Source: DASQBT01 sp049578545
GTDB taxonomy: Bacteria; Pseudomonadota; Gammaproteobacteria; Burkholderiales; Thiobacillaceae
Reading direction: 5' to 3'
DNA: 64,000 nucleotides
Assembly: GCA_049578545.1 (NCBI GenBank)
Contig: JBAUMF010000027.1
Coordinates: 1-64,000, forward strand
The notes under the pieces are model-generated. The model was not told the origin of the DNA. It saw nothing but the letters and a program-made list of their open reading frames with translations, and ran no database searches. Of the stretch, positions 18,672-26,835 are shown one piece after another; the stretch's first letter is position 1; every line of letters begins with the position of its first letter. The position numbers were made by a program, and so were the translations under genes.

Positions 18672-20328
18672 GGTTGATCTCCTCCAGCGTAGTGGCACCC
18701 GTTGCTACAAGAGCCAGGGCGGCCTCGCGCAAACTATGGGTGCCGTTGACGCGCGCGGCCTGCTTGATCTGACGGATGGGCGCACGCGCCGTAATCAGTT
18801 CGCGAATTTCATCATTCAGGTTGAGCATCTCGGCGATGGCATGGCGTCCCCGATATCCGGTGCCACGGCAGTCGCCACAGCCCATGCCGGCCATGAATCT
18901 GTAGCGGGAGGCGTCCTCCGAGCGGATGCCGGAATGGGCGAGTGACTGCATATCGGGGGCAATCGTCGCACTGCAGTGGCTGCAATTGATGCGTACCAGC
19001 CGCTGCGCAAGAATGCCATTCAGTGCCGACACAAAACTGTAGGCGTCGACCCCCAGTTGCATGAAGCGGCCGATGACATCGAACACATTGTTTGCATGCA
19101 CCGTGGTCAAGACCAGATGGCCGGTGAGCGCTGACTGCACCGCAATCTGCGCGGTCTCGGTATCGCGGATTTCGCCAACCATGATCTTGTCCGGGTCGTG
19201 GCGCAGGATGGAGCGCAGGCCACGGGCAAACGTCAGGCCCTTTTTCTCGTTGACGGGGATTTGCAGCACACCCGGCAACTGGTATTCGACCGGGTCCTCG
19301 ATGGTGATGATCTTGTCGCGGCCCAGATTGATTTCGGTCAGGGCCGCATACAGCGTTGTGGTTTTGCCCGAGCCCGTCGGCCCGGTTACCAGCACCATGC
19401 CATAGGGCTCAAGGCAGAGTTTGCGGAAGCGCGCCAGGGTAACCTCGTCGAATCCCACCTGATCGAGATTGAGGCTCGTCATCTGCTGGGTCAGTGCCTG
19501 CCGGTCCAGAATGCGCAGCACGGCATCTTCACCATGCACGCTGGGCATGATGGAAACACGGAAATCGACCTCCCGACCCGCCATGGTGACGCGGAATCGC
19601 CCGTCCTGCGGAATACGGCGTTCCGCGATGTCGAGTTCGGCCATCACCTTGATTCTTGAAATGGCCTGCTCGGCCATTTCCTGGCCATTCACCCGCGCCA
19701 CCGTTCCGAGCACGCCGTCGATGCGGTACTTCACCACCAGCCCCTGGGTATCGGTTTCAAGGTGGATATCACTGGCATTGCTCTTGAGTGCATCGTACAG
19801 CGTGGAATGCACCAGACGGACGACCGGGCTTGAGTCTTCCGCGATGGCAGCCAGCGATATTTGCTCATTTTGATGCGCGGACTGGCTGCTTGCCTCGGTG
19901 CCAGAGACCAGACTATCCATCGCGCGCATGCCTTCCTCGTGTCTGGCAAGGTATGCGGCAATGTCGCTATGATGGGCAAGTGCGATCGAATGGGGAATGC
20001 GCAACCGGTCATCCAGCCAATCGAGCAGTGCACGGTCGAAGGGGTTGGCGATCACCGCCCAGCAATGGCCGTCTTCATCCGTCACCTCCAGGCAAAGGCG
20101 TCGTGCCGCTTCGGCATAAGGCAGGTGATTGAATGAGGGCGCCAGGGTATTGATCTGGCTCATGCTTAACACCGGATAATGGGTGCGTGCGCCCAAGGCA
20201 GCGACAAAGGGTTCCGCTTCCAGCTCCAGTCGCGCTTGCAGAAGTTCAGGCAATAAACGACCATTGCGGCCGGCTTCAGCCTGTACCGCATGAAGAATCT
20301 CCGGGGAAAGCAAGGCTTCGCTCGCCAT
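18652..20328 (-). CDS. GspE/PilB-type secretion ATPase
   Basis: 558 residues. The N-terminal ~150 residues are a diverged MshEN/GspE N-domain. The core has SNASDIHLETDTQGLVVKYRIDGVL, the Walker A GPTGSGKTTTLYAAL (about 315-330), the Asp box TIEDPVEYQLPG, the Walker B ILRHDPDKIMVGEIRD and the His box LTTVHANN. A tetracysteine zinc motif follows (CSHC and CGDC about 40 residues apart), as in assembly rather than retraction ATPases. The stop/start overlap TAATG with the platform gene links translation. It powers pseudopilus or pilus assembly from the cytoplasmic face. Confidence 0.93.
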   Translation of the reverse strand: MASEALLSPEILHAVQAEAGRNGRLLPELLQARLELEAEPFVAALGARTHYPVLSMSQINTLAPSFNHLPYAEAARRLCLEVTDEDGHCWAVIANPFDRALLDWLDDRLRIPHSIALAHHSDIAAYLARHEEGMRAMDSLVSGTEASSQSAHQNEQISLAAIAEDSSPVVRLVHSTLYDALKSNASDIHLETDTQGLVVKYRIDGVLGTVARVNGQEMAEQAISRIKVMAELDIAERRIPQDGRFRVTMAGREVDFRVSIMPSVHGEDAVLRILDRQALTQQMTSLNLDQVGFDEVTLARFRKLCLEPYGMVLVTGPTGSGKTTTLYAALTEINLGRDKIITIEDPVEYQLPGVLQIPVNEKKGLTFARGLRSILRHDPDKIMVGEIRDTETAQIAVQSALTGHLVLTTVHANNVFDVIGRFMQLGVDAYSFVSALNGILAQRLVRINCSHCSATIAPDMQSLAHSGIRSEDASRYRFMAGMGCGDCRGTGYRGRHAIAEMLNLNDEIRELITARAPIRQIKQAARVNGTHSLREAALALVATGATTLEEINRVTFVD

Positions 20329-21512
20329 TATTGCAAGCTCCCCGCCAGTTCGAACACGGGCATATACATCAGCACCACAATTCCGCCGATAACCAGGCCG
20401 ATCACCGCCATCAGCAAGGGCTCAAACAGACGGGTGAACCAATCCACCCATCTGTCCATGTCATCGTCATAAAACGCCGCAATGCGTTCCATCATTTGAT
20501 CCATGTGGCCGGTTTTTTCCCCCACCCTCAACATGCGCAATGCGACGGGTGTGGTCAGCCCATGGCTGTGCATGGCGAGGGAAGTTGGCTTGCCGGTGCG
20601 GATATCCTCTGCTGCCTGTTCAAGCAGGCTGAACAGTGCGGGCGGCAGAAGATCCTTGGCCATATTGAGGCTGGTCAACATGGGCATGCCGCCGGACAGC
20701 AACATGCCGGTTGTGCGGTAAAACCGGGCCAACTGATAAAGCTTGAAGCGCTCGCCGACAAGCGGCAAACGCCAGATCAACTCCGATCTGCGGCGGCCGA
20801 ATGCCGGCAACCGGAAGATATAAATGGCGCCGGCAAGCAAAAGTGCGGTGATGGCCAATACCCACCCGCCATGCTCCGTAAACAAATGGCCCCAACTCAG
20901 CAGGAGCTGGGACATCCAGGGCATTTCGCGTCCCGAGTCCTCATAGACCTGGGCAAAGCGCGGAACCACAAATCCAAGCAGGAAGGCAGTGACCAGCCCG
21001 CCCGCTATTAGAAGCAGCGCAGGATAGATCGAGGCGCTGACGATCTTGCGCTTCACCTTGTCCATCTGCTCGCGATAATCCAGATAGCGTTTCAAGGCCG
21101 GCGAAAGCGCACCGGTCTTTTCTGCCGCCCGTATGGAGGCGATATACAAAGGCGGAAACAGGCTGGGAAAAGCCTGTAGTGCCTGGGAAAAGGTCTTGCC
21201 TTCATACAGGTGATGGGTAACCTGCTCGAGCAGGTTGCGCGCATCGTTGCGCTCGGCCTTTTCTGCGAGGGTTTCGATGGCTTCGACCAGACTCAGCCCC
21301 GCATCCAGCAACGCCATCAACTCCTGCGAAAACAGTGTGAGCGAAAACGGATTGCGCGATGTCAGGCCACGGCTGAACCCCAAGGGGCGAATGCTAAGCA
21401 GCGTAGCGCCCTGGGCAATCAATTGGCCGCGGACGTCCGCTTCATCGAGCGCATTCAATGTCATGCTGACTACGGATTGCTGCCGATCAAGCGCCCGGAT
21501 CTGGTAACGCAT
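20328..21512 (-). CDS. GspF/PilC-type platform protein
   Basis: About 394 residues with two GspF repeats. The first includes FSQELMALLDAGLSLVEAIETLAEK and the second FYRTTGMLLSGGMPMLTSLNMAKD, each followed by membrane helices (YPALLLIAGGLVTAFLLGFVVP, then LLMAVIGLVIGGIVVLMYMPVFEL). The ATG at 21512 has GGTGA upstream; a GTG at 21521 overlaps the pseudopilin stop and is an alternative. It anchors the ATPase at the inner membrane. Confidence 0.92.
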   Translation of the reverse strand: MRYQIRALDRQQSVVSMTLNALDEADVRGQLIAQGATLLSIRPLGFSRGLTSRNPFSLTLFSQELMALLDAGLSLVEAIETLAEKAERNDARNLLEQVTHHLYEGKTFSQALQAFPSLFPPLYIASIRAAEKTGALSPALKRYLDYREQMDKVKRKIVSASIYPALLLIAGGLVTAFLLGFVVPRFAQVYEDSGREMPWMSQLLLSWGHLFTEHGGWVLAITALLLAGAIYIFRLPAFGRRRSELIWRLPLVGERFKLYQLARFYRTTGMLLSGGMPMLTSLNMAKDLLPPALFSLLEQAAEDIRTGKPTSLAMHSHGLTTPVALRMLRVGEKTGHMDQMMERIAAFYDDDMDRWVDWFTRLFEPLLMAVIGLVIGGIVVLMYMPVFELAGSLQ

Positions 21513-21517
21513 CGCCG

Positions 21518-21940
21518 TCACCAGTTGACGATATCTGCTGATTCGCCTTCGCCGCCCGGCTTGCCGTCCTTGCCGAATGAATAGAGGTCGATTTCGCCAT
21601 GCTCCCCAGGAGAACGGTACTGGTAAGGCTGGCCCCACGGGTCATTGGGCACCGTCTTTTTGAGATACGGCCCCTGCCAGCGGGTTTCTCCGGCTGGCTG
21701 GGCATTCAATGCAGCCAGCCCCTGTTCCGTCGTCGGATAATGGCCTACGTCCAGACGGTACTCATCCAGCGCCTTTTCAAGGCCATTGATCTGCGCCTTT
21801 GCCACTTTAACCTCGGATTTGCCGACCTGTGCGAAGTAACGTGGCGCAACAAAGCCAACCAGCAAACCGATGATGACAATCACCACAAGCAGTTCAATCA
21901 GGGTAAAGCCGTGTTGGTTGTTGGCGGAATTCGACTTCAT
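21518..21940 (-). CDS. gspG: Major pseudopilin GspG
   Basis: 140 residues starting MKSNSANNQHGFTLIELLVV: leader, Gly-Phe cleavage site and Glu5. The body is classical GspG: YRLDVGHYPTTEQGLAALNAQP, WQGPYLKKTVPNDPWGQPYQY and the C-terminal DLYSFGKDGKPGGEGESADI, which carries the calcium-binding Asp residues of the family. GGAG is 5 bases before the ATG at 21940. It is the first gene of the operon, so the operon promoter should lie between 21940 and the terminator hairpin at 22107-22128. Confidence 0.93.
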   Translation of the reverse strand: MKSNSANNQHGFTLIELLVVIVIIGLLVGFVAPRYFAQVGKSEVKVAKAQINGLEKALDEYRLDVGHYPTTEQGLAALNAQPAGETRWQGPYLKKTVPNDPWGQPYQYRSPGEHGEIDLYSFGKDGKPGGEGESADIVNW

Positions 21941-22100
21941 GGTTGCTCCGTGCTGACCGGACATTCTCGCTCGCAACGTTTACAGTTTTGTTATACCCCC
22001 TTCTTTCCTGGGAGTAGGGTCACGGGATCGGATCGCGATCAAAACCAACAAATCAGTCAGTGGCGCCTATGCCGTACCGGATCACCGCCCGCCAGCCAAG

Positions 22101-22128
22101 AAAAAACCTCCCGGCTGCCGCCGGGAGG
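22101..22128 (-). terminator. Rho-independent terminator
   Basis: A perfect 9-bp stem (CCTCCCGGC, loop TGCC, GCCGGGAGG, 22107-22128) is flanked by six A on the plus strand, which reads as a T-run after the hairpin on the minus strand. It ends minus-strand transcription coming from the gene remnant at 22158-22301 and insulates the secretion operon. Confidence 0.85.
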
Positions 22129-22157
22129 TAATTCGACTGCAGGTGGCTTAAGAGGGA

Positions 22158-22301
22158 TTACTTGGTCGCTGGCAGGGCGCCATCCTCGGTGCCGATGTAG
22201 CCGATGGGGGTCTTTTTCCGGTTGCCCCACTTGGAATCGTTGGCGTTCAATACGTCCGCCTCGCTGATCCCTGGCGCGCCCTTGAACTCGCCTGCCGAAG
22301 G
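22158..22301 (-). pseudogene. C-terminal remnant of an unidentified gene
   Basis: A 47-codon frame with protein-like sequence (SEADVLNANDSKWGNRKK, then TPIGYIGTEDGALPATK, stop TAA at 22158) is followed 30 bases later by a strong terminator. It has no start: the same frame runs into a TGA at 22302-22304. It looks like the real 3' end of a truncated chromosomal gene. I cannot name the family. The break lies at or near the left side of the integrative element, so insertion or a related deletion may have removed the rest. Confidence 0.5.
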
Positions 22302-22436
22302 TCAAAATTCGGGAAACCCGCCTCTGAGCCTTGCAACCCGCTATAGGGTCGCTTCCTGTACAAGCAGGGCCTTCAGATTGCCTACCGGCCCGTTTCCCCT
22401 TTACCCTCTCCCCAATTTACCCATGAGGACGTATGT

Positions 22437-23153
22437 TTAGAACACTTTGAACGTTATTACGAGGGCGAGGGCTGTCAGGAATGCGGTCACGCCGATCTGC
22501 ACTGCGGGGTGGGAATCGGACAACAACTGGTACGTTCCCCATCCGGCGAGTGGCCCGATCACCAAGCCGATGGGCACCTCCAGAATCGCGCGAATCAATC
22601 CCCGATCACTTGCCATTCCCAGACGACCGCTGCCGACGACCAGCCCAACCCAGGTCGCGGTCGCTGCCACCAAAAGTATCCCTGCCAGTTGCAAAGCTTC
22701 GGCTCCGACCGTGCGTGACACCACAACCTCATCGGTGAAGGCGCGCACCTCATGAATTAACGCTTCCCGGATCACCGCCACTGCCTGCCTTACACCTCGC
22801 TCCTGAACTGTATTGATCACCTTCCCGGTATCTGCAGCAATCCCCCTGAGCCGTCCCTCAATCACCTCACCGGCCCCCAGCACTTGCTGGCGCAGCTCTG
22901 ATCCTGCCGTACTAGCGCTGGCCTCCATTGCCTCCGGGAGCGTCTTGAACAACGCTGACATCATGCTCGCTGCATCCCCGGCTGCGGCGGCGGCCGCAAT
23001 CGCATCCACCACCGCACTCACCAGTACCCAAGCCACATCATCGGCGTGAGTAATACCCGCATCGGCCGCCCGCTTCAATAGCGCCTCGCGCCACTCCACC
23101 GGCACCGAACCCAGGGCCAGCTCCCGCGGCGTCTTGTGGTACGGAGTCGCCAT
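22437..23153 (-). CDS. Element-borne membrane protein, unknown
   Basis: About 238 residues. The N-terminal half is Ala-rich and helical (VSAVVDAIAAAAAAGDAASMM, then a long segment with heptad character), followed by three or four membrane segments (LAGILLVAATATWVGLVVGSG, LEVPIGLVIGPLAGWGTYQLL, GVTAFLTALALVITFKV). The layout resembles accessory proteins found next to MobC/TraL-like ATPases on small mobile elements, but I do not recognise a named family. GGAGG lies 7 bases before the ATG at 23153, just after the ATPase gene. Confidence 0.6.
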   Translation of the reverse strand: MATPYHKTPRELALGSVPVEWREALLKRAADAGITHADDVAWVLVSAVVDAIAAAAAAGDAASMMSALFKTLPEAMEASASTAGSELRQQVLGAGEVIEGRLRGIAADTGKVINTVQERGVRQAVAVIREALIHEVRAFTDEVVVSRTVGAEALQLAGILLVAATATWVGLVVGSGRLGMASDRGLIRAILEVPIGLVIGPLAGWGTYQLLSDSHPAVQIGVTAFLTALALVITFKVF

Positions 23154-23154
23154 C

Positions 23155-23865
23155 TCATTCCCTCCCTTCACACAGAAGGGCGGCCAGATCATGGGCCTTC
23201 ATCAGCCAGCGCTTGAGCATCGCCTTCTCCGTCAGACTCAGTCCAGCCGAACTCACCAGTTCCGAGAACGGCCCAGGCAGACTCAACACCGTGTCCCTGA
23301 GTGCGTCCGGACGCAAAGCCGGCACCCTGACTTCCTTTCCCCCTCCCATCAACATCCGCTCCCGCTCGGACTGACATTTCATCCAATGGAAGGAGCGGGG
23401 GTCACCCAGGAACTCCGGCAGCGCAATGAAGCGATAGCGGGCTTGCCCGAGGATGCCGTTCTCCCAAGACCGAAGTAATCCCTGGGTACTGGTCTCGTAC
23501 GCCCCCACCGAATAGACCACCGTGAGCGCATGACCCAGGGATTCCGCCACCGATACCAGTACGTCGGCCAGACTATCCAGCGTATCCCCGGCCCCGGCCG
23601 GCAGATTGACCACGATGCTCTGCGCCGTCTGGGCCTCCAGCCATTCACCGAATTTGGCCACTGCCGCCTCGGTTGCTCCCGCCTGATTCAGGTTCACGGC
23701 TCCAACCGCTACACGCTGGGCAAAGCGCAAGGCGATATCCGGCTGGCCGAGGTCGCCCTCCAGAATGGCGACCTTACGTCCTTCCGCCAAGAGATAATCC
23801 ACCAGAATGGCCGAGAGCATGGATTTGCCCGTCCCGCCCTTGTCACCATGAGAAATCACCACCAT
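23155..23865 (-). CDS. ParA/MinD-superfamily ATPase of mobile element
   Basis: 236 residues. VVISHGDKGGTGKSMLSAILVDYL is a deviant Walker A motif with the signature Lys (KGGTGKS), followed by KVAILEGDLGQPDIALRF (Walker A'/switch I region) and SIVVNLPAGAGDTLDSL (Walker B/switch II region). It resembles the TraL/MobD-type P-loop proteins of mobilisable elements more than chromosomal ParA. There is no linked parB, but the palindromes nearby could be binding sites for a partner. It follows the 120-residue gene by 12 bases and precedes the membrane-protein gene by one base, so the three form an operon. Confidence 0.75.
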   Translation of the reverse strand: MVVISHGDKGGTGKSMLSAILVDYLLAEGRKVAILEGDLGQPDIALRFAQRVAVGAVNLNQAGATEAAVAKFGEWLEAQTAQSIVVNLPAGAGDTLDSLADVLVSVAESLGHALTVVYSVGAYETSTQGLLRSWENGILGQARYRFIALPEFLGDPRSFHWMKCQSERERMLMGGGKEVRVPALRPDALRDTVLSLPGPFSELVSSAGLSLTEKAMLKRWLMKAHDLAALLCEGRE

Positions 23866-23877
23866 TTGTACTCTCCT

Positions 23878-24237
23878 TTATTTCAGAACCTGAACCCCCA
23901 GCGCCTGCAGGCGCTGGGCATTGTCTTCAACCGCATCCGCAGGGGTCACTTGTCGAGACCGTGTACCGGAAGAGGGTGGGGACCGCAAAGACGGAAGCAC
24001 GACCTCGCCTGATCGCAAGCGTCCCTTGGCAATCTGCACGCAGGCCCGGCTGTGCGCATGCTGTACCGCCTTGGCGGCCTTGCGCAGATCACTCACGTCC
24101 AATCCAATATCCGGACCCAGCACCACGGCAATCTGTCCCCAGGTCACCCCGCGAAGCCGTGCTTCGGTGATGGCGTTGGCATACTGGGCAATACGCCCGG
24201 TCAATTTGGGAGAGACCACATCCGGCAGCAACACCAT
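23878..24237 (-). CDS. Small HTH-like mobile-element protein
   Basis: About 119 residues. ARLRGVTWGQIAVVLGPDIGLDVSDLRKAAKAV looks like a helix-turn-helix of the kind found in TraK/MobB-like or KfrA-like accessory proteins; the C-terminal third is basic and Pro/Ser-rich. AGGAAAAG lies just before the ATG at 24237. It heads the three-gene operon, and a CTTGACGTCAAG palindrome sits about 130 bp upstream, so it may bind there and autoregulate. Confidence 0.55.
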   Translation of the reverse strand: MVLLPDVVSPKLTGRIAQYANAITEARLRGVTWGQIAVVLGPDIGLDVSDLRKAAKAVQHAHSRACVQIAKGRLRSGEVVLPSLRSPPSSGTRSRQVTPADAVEDNAQRLQALGVQVLK

Positions 24238-24363
24238 AAACTTTTCCTGATTCAGTAGATGTCCCCAATCGGCCGGCCGGGAAATCGCTCGATGCCCCAA
24301 GGACAAGGCCCCCCTTGCCGACAGAATTCACCCCATGTCGCCAACCTTCCCCCTTGGTCCAAC

Positions 24364-24375
24364 CTTGACGTCAAG
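24364..24375. repeat. Palindrome CTTGACGTCAAG, copy 1
   Basis: A perfect 12-bp inverted repeat, about 130 bp upstream of the small HTH-like gene. Two more copies lie at 24636-24647 and 25176-25187. Confidence 0.8.
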
Positions 24376-24632
24376 CCCGGTGTCACAAACCCGGGGCAGG
24401 GGTGGACAGTCGGAGGCAAACCTCGACATCGGCGGATTTCTGTCGGATGACGCGGTCGGAGGATGGGAATGGTTAGTACAAGGTAAGGGTTGTCCGGACA
24501 GGTTTCCCATGGACGGCCGATGGCCGATCATGGGAAAGAATGACCGCCCAACCACCTGGTCAGGCTGCGCCCGACACCCGAGACAATGGATTGCTCCGCG
24601 CTACGCTTGTCGCAATCATGGAAAGGATCCAC

Positions 24633-24650
24633 GACCTTGACGTCAAGGTC
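24633..24650. repeat. Palindrome GACCTTGACGTCAAGGTC, copy 2
   Basis: The longest copy: an 18-bp perfect palindrome whose core is the same CTTGACGTCAAG. It lies upstream of the broken mobC, near a 14-bp-spaced direct repeat. Confidence 0.85.
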
Positions 24651-24681
24651 CATGAACGCGGATGGGAGGTGAGTCATTCAT

Positions 24682-24706
24682 ATGAAATCACGCAGATGAA
24701 ATCACG
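24682..24706. repeat. Direct repeat ATGAAATCACG x2
   Basis: ATGAAATCACG occurs at 24682-24692 and 24696-24706. It lies about 70 bp upstream of mobC, where an origin of transfer is expected, so it may be part of a relaxosome-binding site. Confidence 0.5.
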
Positions 24707-24776
24707 TCCTTACAACGAATCCTTCCGGGCTCATTGATTAGGTGAACCCGACATAACAGGGTGAGGGAGGACGGGA

Positions 24777-25085
24777 ATGAACAAGAACAGACGGATCAAA
24801 TTTAGCTGCACCGAACAGGATGAGGAGATGATCCGGGACAAGGCGGATCGAGCCTGACTCGCCCTGAGTGAGTATCTGCGCCGCACCGCCCTGGGCCGCA
24901 AAGTGATTTCCGTGGTTGACCGCGAGATGGTGGGGGAGCTGCGCCGGCTCGGCGCCATGCTCAAGCACTTCTATCCCAGAACCGCGAACTGGACGGGGGA
25001 GGAGAAACGCCGCTACTGGGCCGGCCATGAACAGATGATCAGGCTCGCCAAGTTACTTCAGGACCGGATCGGGGGCAAAGAGTGA
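24777..25085 (+). pseudogene. mobC-like relaxosome protein with internal stop
   Basis: The frame from the ATG at 24777 to the stop at 25083-25085 reads as a ribbon-helix-helix MobC-family relaxosome protein: NRRIKFSCTEQDEEMIRDKAD, then LALSEYLRRTALGRKV, and a helical C-terminus with LAKLLQDR. A TGA at codon 27 (24855-24857) interrupts it exactly where relatives usually have Gly (AGLSLSEYLR pattern), so a single GGA-to-TGA change explains the break. A strong ribosome binding site (GGGAGGACGGGA) precedes the ATG. No relaxase gene follows, so mobilisation is probably lost. Confidence 0.75.
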
Positions 25086-25384
25086 TCATGATGGACAACG
25101 GACACCGGACGGCGTCCATCGCTCGCCCCCCTGACCCTGAATAGCCATCTTTGGAACAAGCATCCGTTTCCCGACCTTGACGTCAAGCTCGAAAAATCGC
25201 CCTCGATTTCAGTAATGCCCCTAGAACAGGCGCCAATCCGGGGAAATAACCCTAAATCCCCACAAAATTCATTTCCCTCGCCGCGGATTACATAGGTTTA
25301 GCCGCGTAAACGTGAGCGGTTATCCGCAGGTAACCGAAAGTGGGAGCAGTTCATGACGTGTTTCCCCGGAGATGGATTGTTCCC
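25086..25384. promoter_or_regulatory. Intergenic regulatory region of the integrase unit
   Basis: It holds copy 3 of the palindrome (25176-25187) and a GGTTA/TAACC inverted repeat (25318-25335) about 50 bp before the AlpA-like gene. Both are candidate operators or recombination accessory sites. I see no gene here. Confidence 0.4.
25176..25187. repeat. Palindrome CTTGACGTCAAG, copy 3
   Basis: Third copy of the 12-bp palindrome, with the same GAC extension on its left side as copy 2 (25173-25175), about 200 bp upstream of the AlpA-like gene. Confidence 0.8.
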
Positions 25385-25687
25385 ATGAACACCCTAGACC
25401 TGAAGGCTGCGGCAGCCCTGCTGCACATCCATCCCGTCACCTTGAGAGAGAAGGCTTGCCGGGGAGAAATTCCCGGGGCCAAGATCGGCAAGAGCTGGGT
25501 CTTTGTCGAACTTGATCTGATCGAGCATATCCGGTCACAATATCCGCTGCGGGTGAAGCAGGGTGACCAACAGGAGAAAGTGTTATGTCACTCTACAAAC
25601 GCAACGACTCGTCCGTCTGGTGGATCAAGATCCGCCACAACGGACAAACGATACAAAGAAGCACTGGGACTGAAGACCGAGTATTAG
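25385..25687 (+). CDS. AlpA/excisionase-like helix-turn-helix protein
   Basis: 100 residues. The first ~60 are a MerR/AlpA-type winged helix: LDLKAAAALLHIHPVTLREKACRGEIPGAKIGKSWVF. The last ~35 residues overlap the integrase gene in another frame (103 bases) and look disordered. Small proteins of this kind direct excision or regulate integrase genes. The ATG at 25385 has only a distant GGAG. The overlap implies coupled expression with the integrase. Confidence 0.75.
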   Translation: MNTLDLKAAAALLHIHPVTLREKACRGEIPGAKIGKSWVFVELDLIEHIRSQYPLRVKQGDQQEKVLCHSTNATTRPSGGSRSATTDKRYKEALGLKTEY

Positions 25688-26607
25688 CGCAGGAATACCA
25701 CGACCGGCTCAAGGCCAGTTTGTGGGAACAATCGCGGCTCGGGACCAAGCCCCGTCGCTCCTGGCAGGAAGCGGTGGTGCGCTGGTTGGCGGAAACGTCC
25801 GACAAGCGTACCCACCGTGAAGATGTAGTAAAGCTCAAGTGGCTGCATGCCCACCTGGGGAAGCGCAATCTGGATGAGATCACCCTGGACGTGATCGACG
25901 CCATCCGGGAAGCGCGCCTCAGGGAAGGCACGAAGACCACAGCCAATCGCTATTTGGCATTGGTGCGGGCGATTCTCAGACGGGCACGTGACGACTGGGA
26001 ATGGCTCGACAAGGTGCCTATGGTGAAGCTTTACAAGGAGTCGGAAGGGCGCGAGCGCTCCATTACGCCGGAACAGGCCAAGCGGTTGCTGGATGAACTG
26101 CTGCCCCATCAGCGTGACATGGTGCTCTTCACCCTGCTGACCGGGTTAAGGCGGGCGAATGTGGTGGGATTGGAGTGGTCAAGGGTCGATCTGGAACGCG
26201 GTCATGCCTGGATTGATTCGAGCATGTCCAAGAACCGCCGCGCGATCGCGGTACCGTTGAATCAGGACGCCATCGCGATTTTGCTTCGCCAGGTGGGCAA
26301 GCATCCACAGCGGGTGTTCACCTACCAGGGCAAGCCTATCGCCAACGCCAACACACGGGCATGGCGCAACGCATTGAAGCGGGCAGGGATTGAGGACTTC
26401 CGCTGGCATGATTTGCGCCACACCTGGGCGACGTGGCATCGGCGGGCGGGCACGCCCACGCATGAGCTGCAACGTCTGGGGGGATGGAGAACGGCATCGA
26501 TGGTGGAACGTTATGCCCACCTCGCACCGGATCACCTGGCTGAGTCCGCGGCACGCCTGGGCAGTGTAGTGAATGGCTACGATTTGGCTACGGTGGCCAA
26601 GAAATGA
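25585..26607 (+). CDS. int: Tyrosine site-specific integrase
   Basis: 340 residues with an N-terminal arm-binding region (SLYKRNDSSVWWIKIRHNGQ), a core-binding SAM-like domain (residues ~55-140) and the catalytic domain. Catalytic residues are visible: Arg in LLTGLRRANVVGL, Lys in SMSKNRRAIAV, His-x-x-Arg in WHDLRHTWATWH, the GGW of RLGGWRTASM and the nucleophile Tyr in MVERYAHLAP. GGAGAAAG precedes the ATG. It ends 36 bases from the 3' end of tRNA-Phe, the usual position of an integrase that uses a tRNA gene as attachment site. Full length and apparently intact. Confidence 0.92.
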   Translation: MSLYKRNDSSVWWIKIRHNGQTIQRSTGTEDRVLAQEYHDRLKASLWEQSRLGTKPRRSWQEAVVRWLAETSDKRTHREDVVKLKWLHAHLGKRNLDEITLDVIDAIREARLREGTKTTANRYLALVRAILRRARDDWEWLDKVPMVKLYKESEGRERSITPEQAKRLLDELLPHQRDMVLFTLLTGLRRANVVGLEWSRVDLERGHAWIDSSMSKNRRAIAVPLNQDAIAILLRQVGKHPQRVFTYQGKPIANANTRAWRNALKRAGIEDFRWHDLRHTWATWHRRAGTPTHELQRLGGWRTASMVERYAHLAPDHLAESAARLGSVVNGYDLATVAKK

Positions 26608-26642
26608 GTTAGGCCAAATTAGTCGTCAAGCCCCGAAAATCT

Positions 26643-26718
<76 letters not shown>

Positions 26719-26835
26719 TACTGAATTTTTGACCGGAGTGCGGTCAGAAGAGCCCGCAATTTAACCGTGTATCGCGTTTCCAGTCAAGTTAACGTCCAAA
26801 CCGGGATGGCGGCCGAGGCCCTGTGCAGCATTTTT

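Larger units (their letters stand above)
22302..26642. mobile_element. Decayed integrative element at tRNA-Phe
   Basis: The block between a truncated gene on the left and the 3' end of tRNA-Phe on the right contains a tyrosine integrase beside the tRNA, an AlpA-like regulator, a broken mobC, a small protein with a MobC-like spacing of motifs, a ParA/MinD-like ATPase and a membrane protein. This is the layout of an integrative mobilisable element that has lost its relaxase. I could not find a copy of the tRNA 3' sequence at the left end, so that boundary is approximate. Confidence 0.65.

Noticed and set aside
22260..22340. Search for a left attachment site matching the tRNA-Phe 3' end
   Set aside because: No stretch resembling the last 20 bases of the tRNA was found here, so I do not report an attachment site pair.
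23155..23865. ATPase considered as a chromosomal ParA of a parABS system
   Set aside because: There is no parB beside it, and the neighbours (integrase, mobC, HTH protein) point to a mobile-element protein of the TraL/MobD kind.
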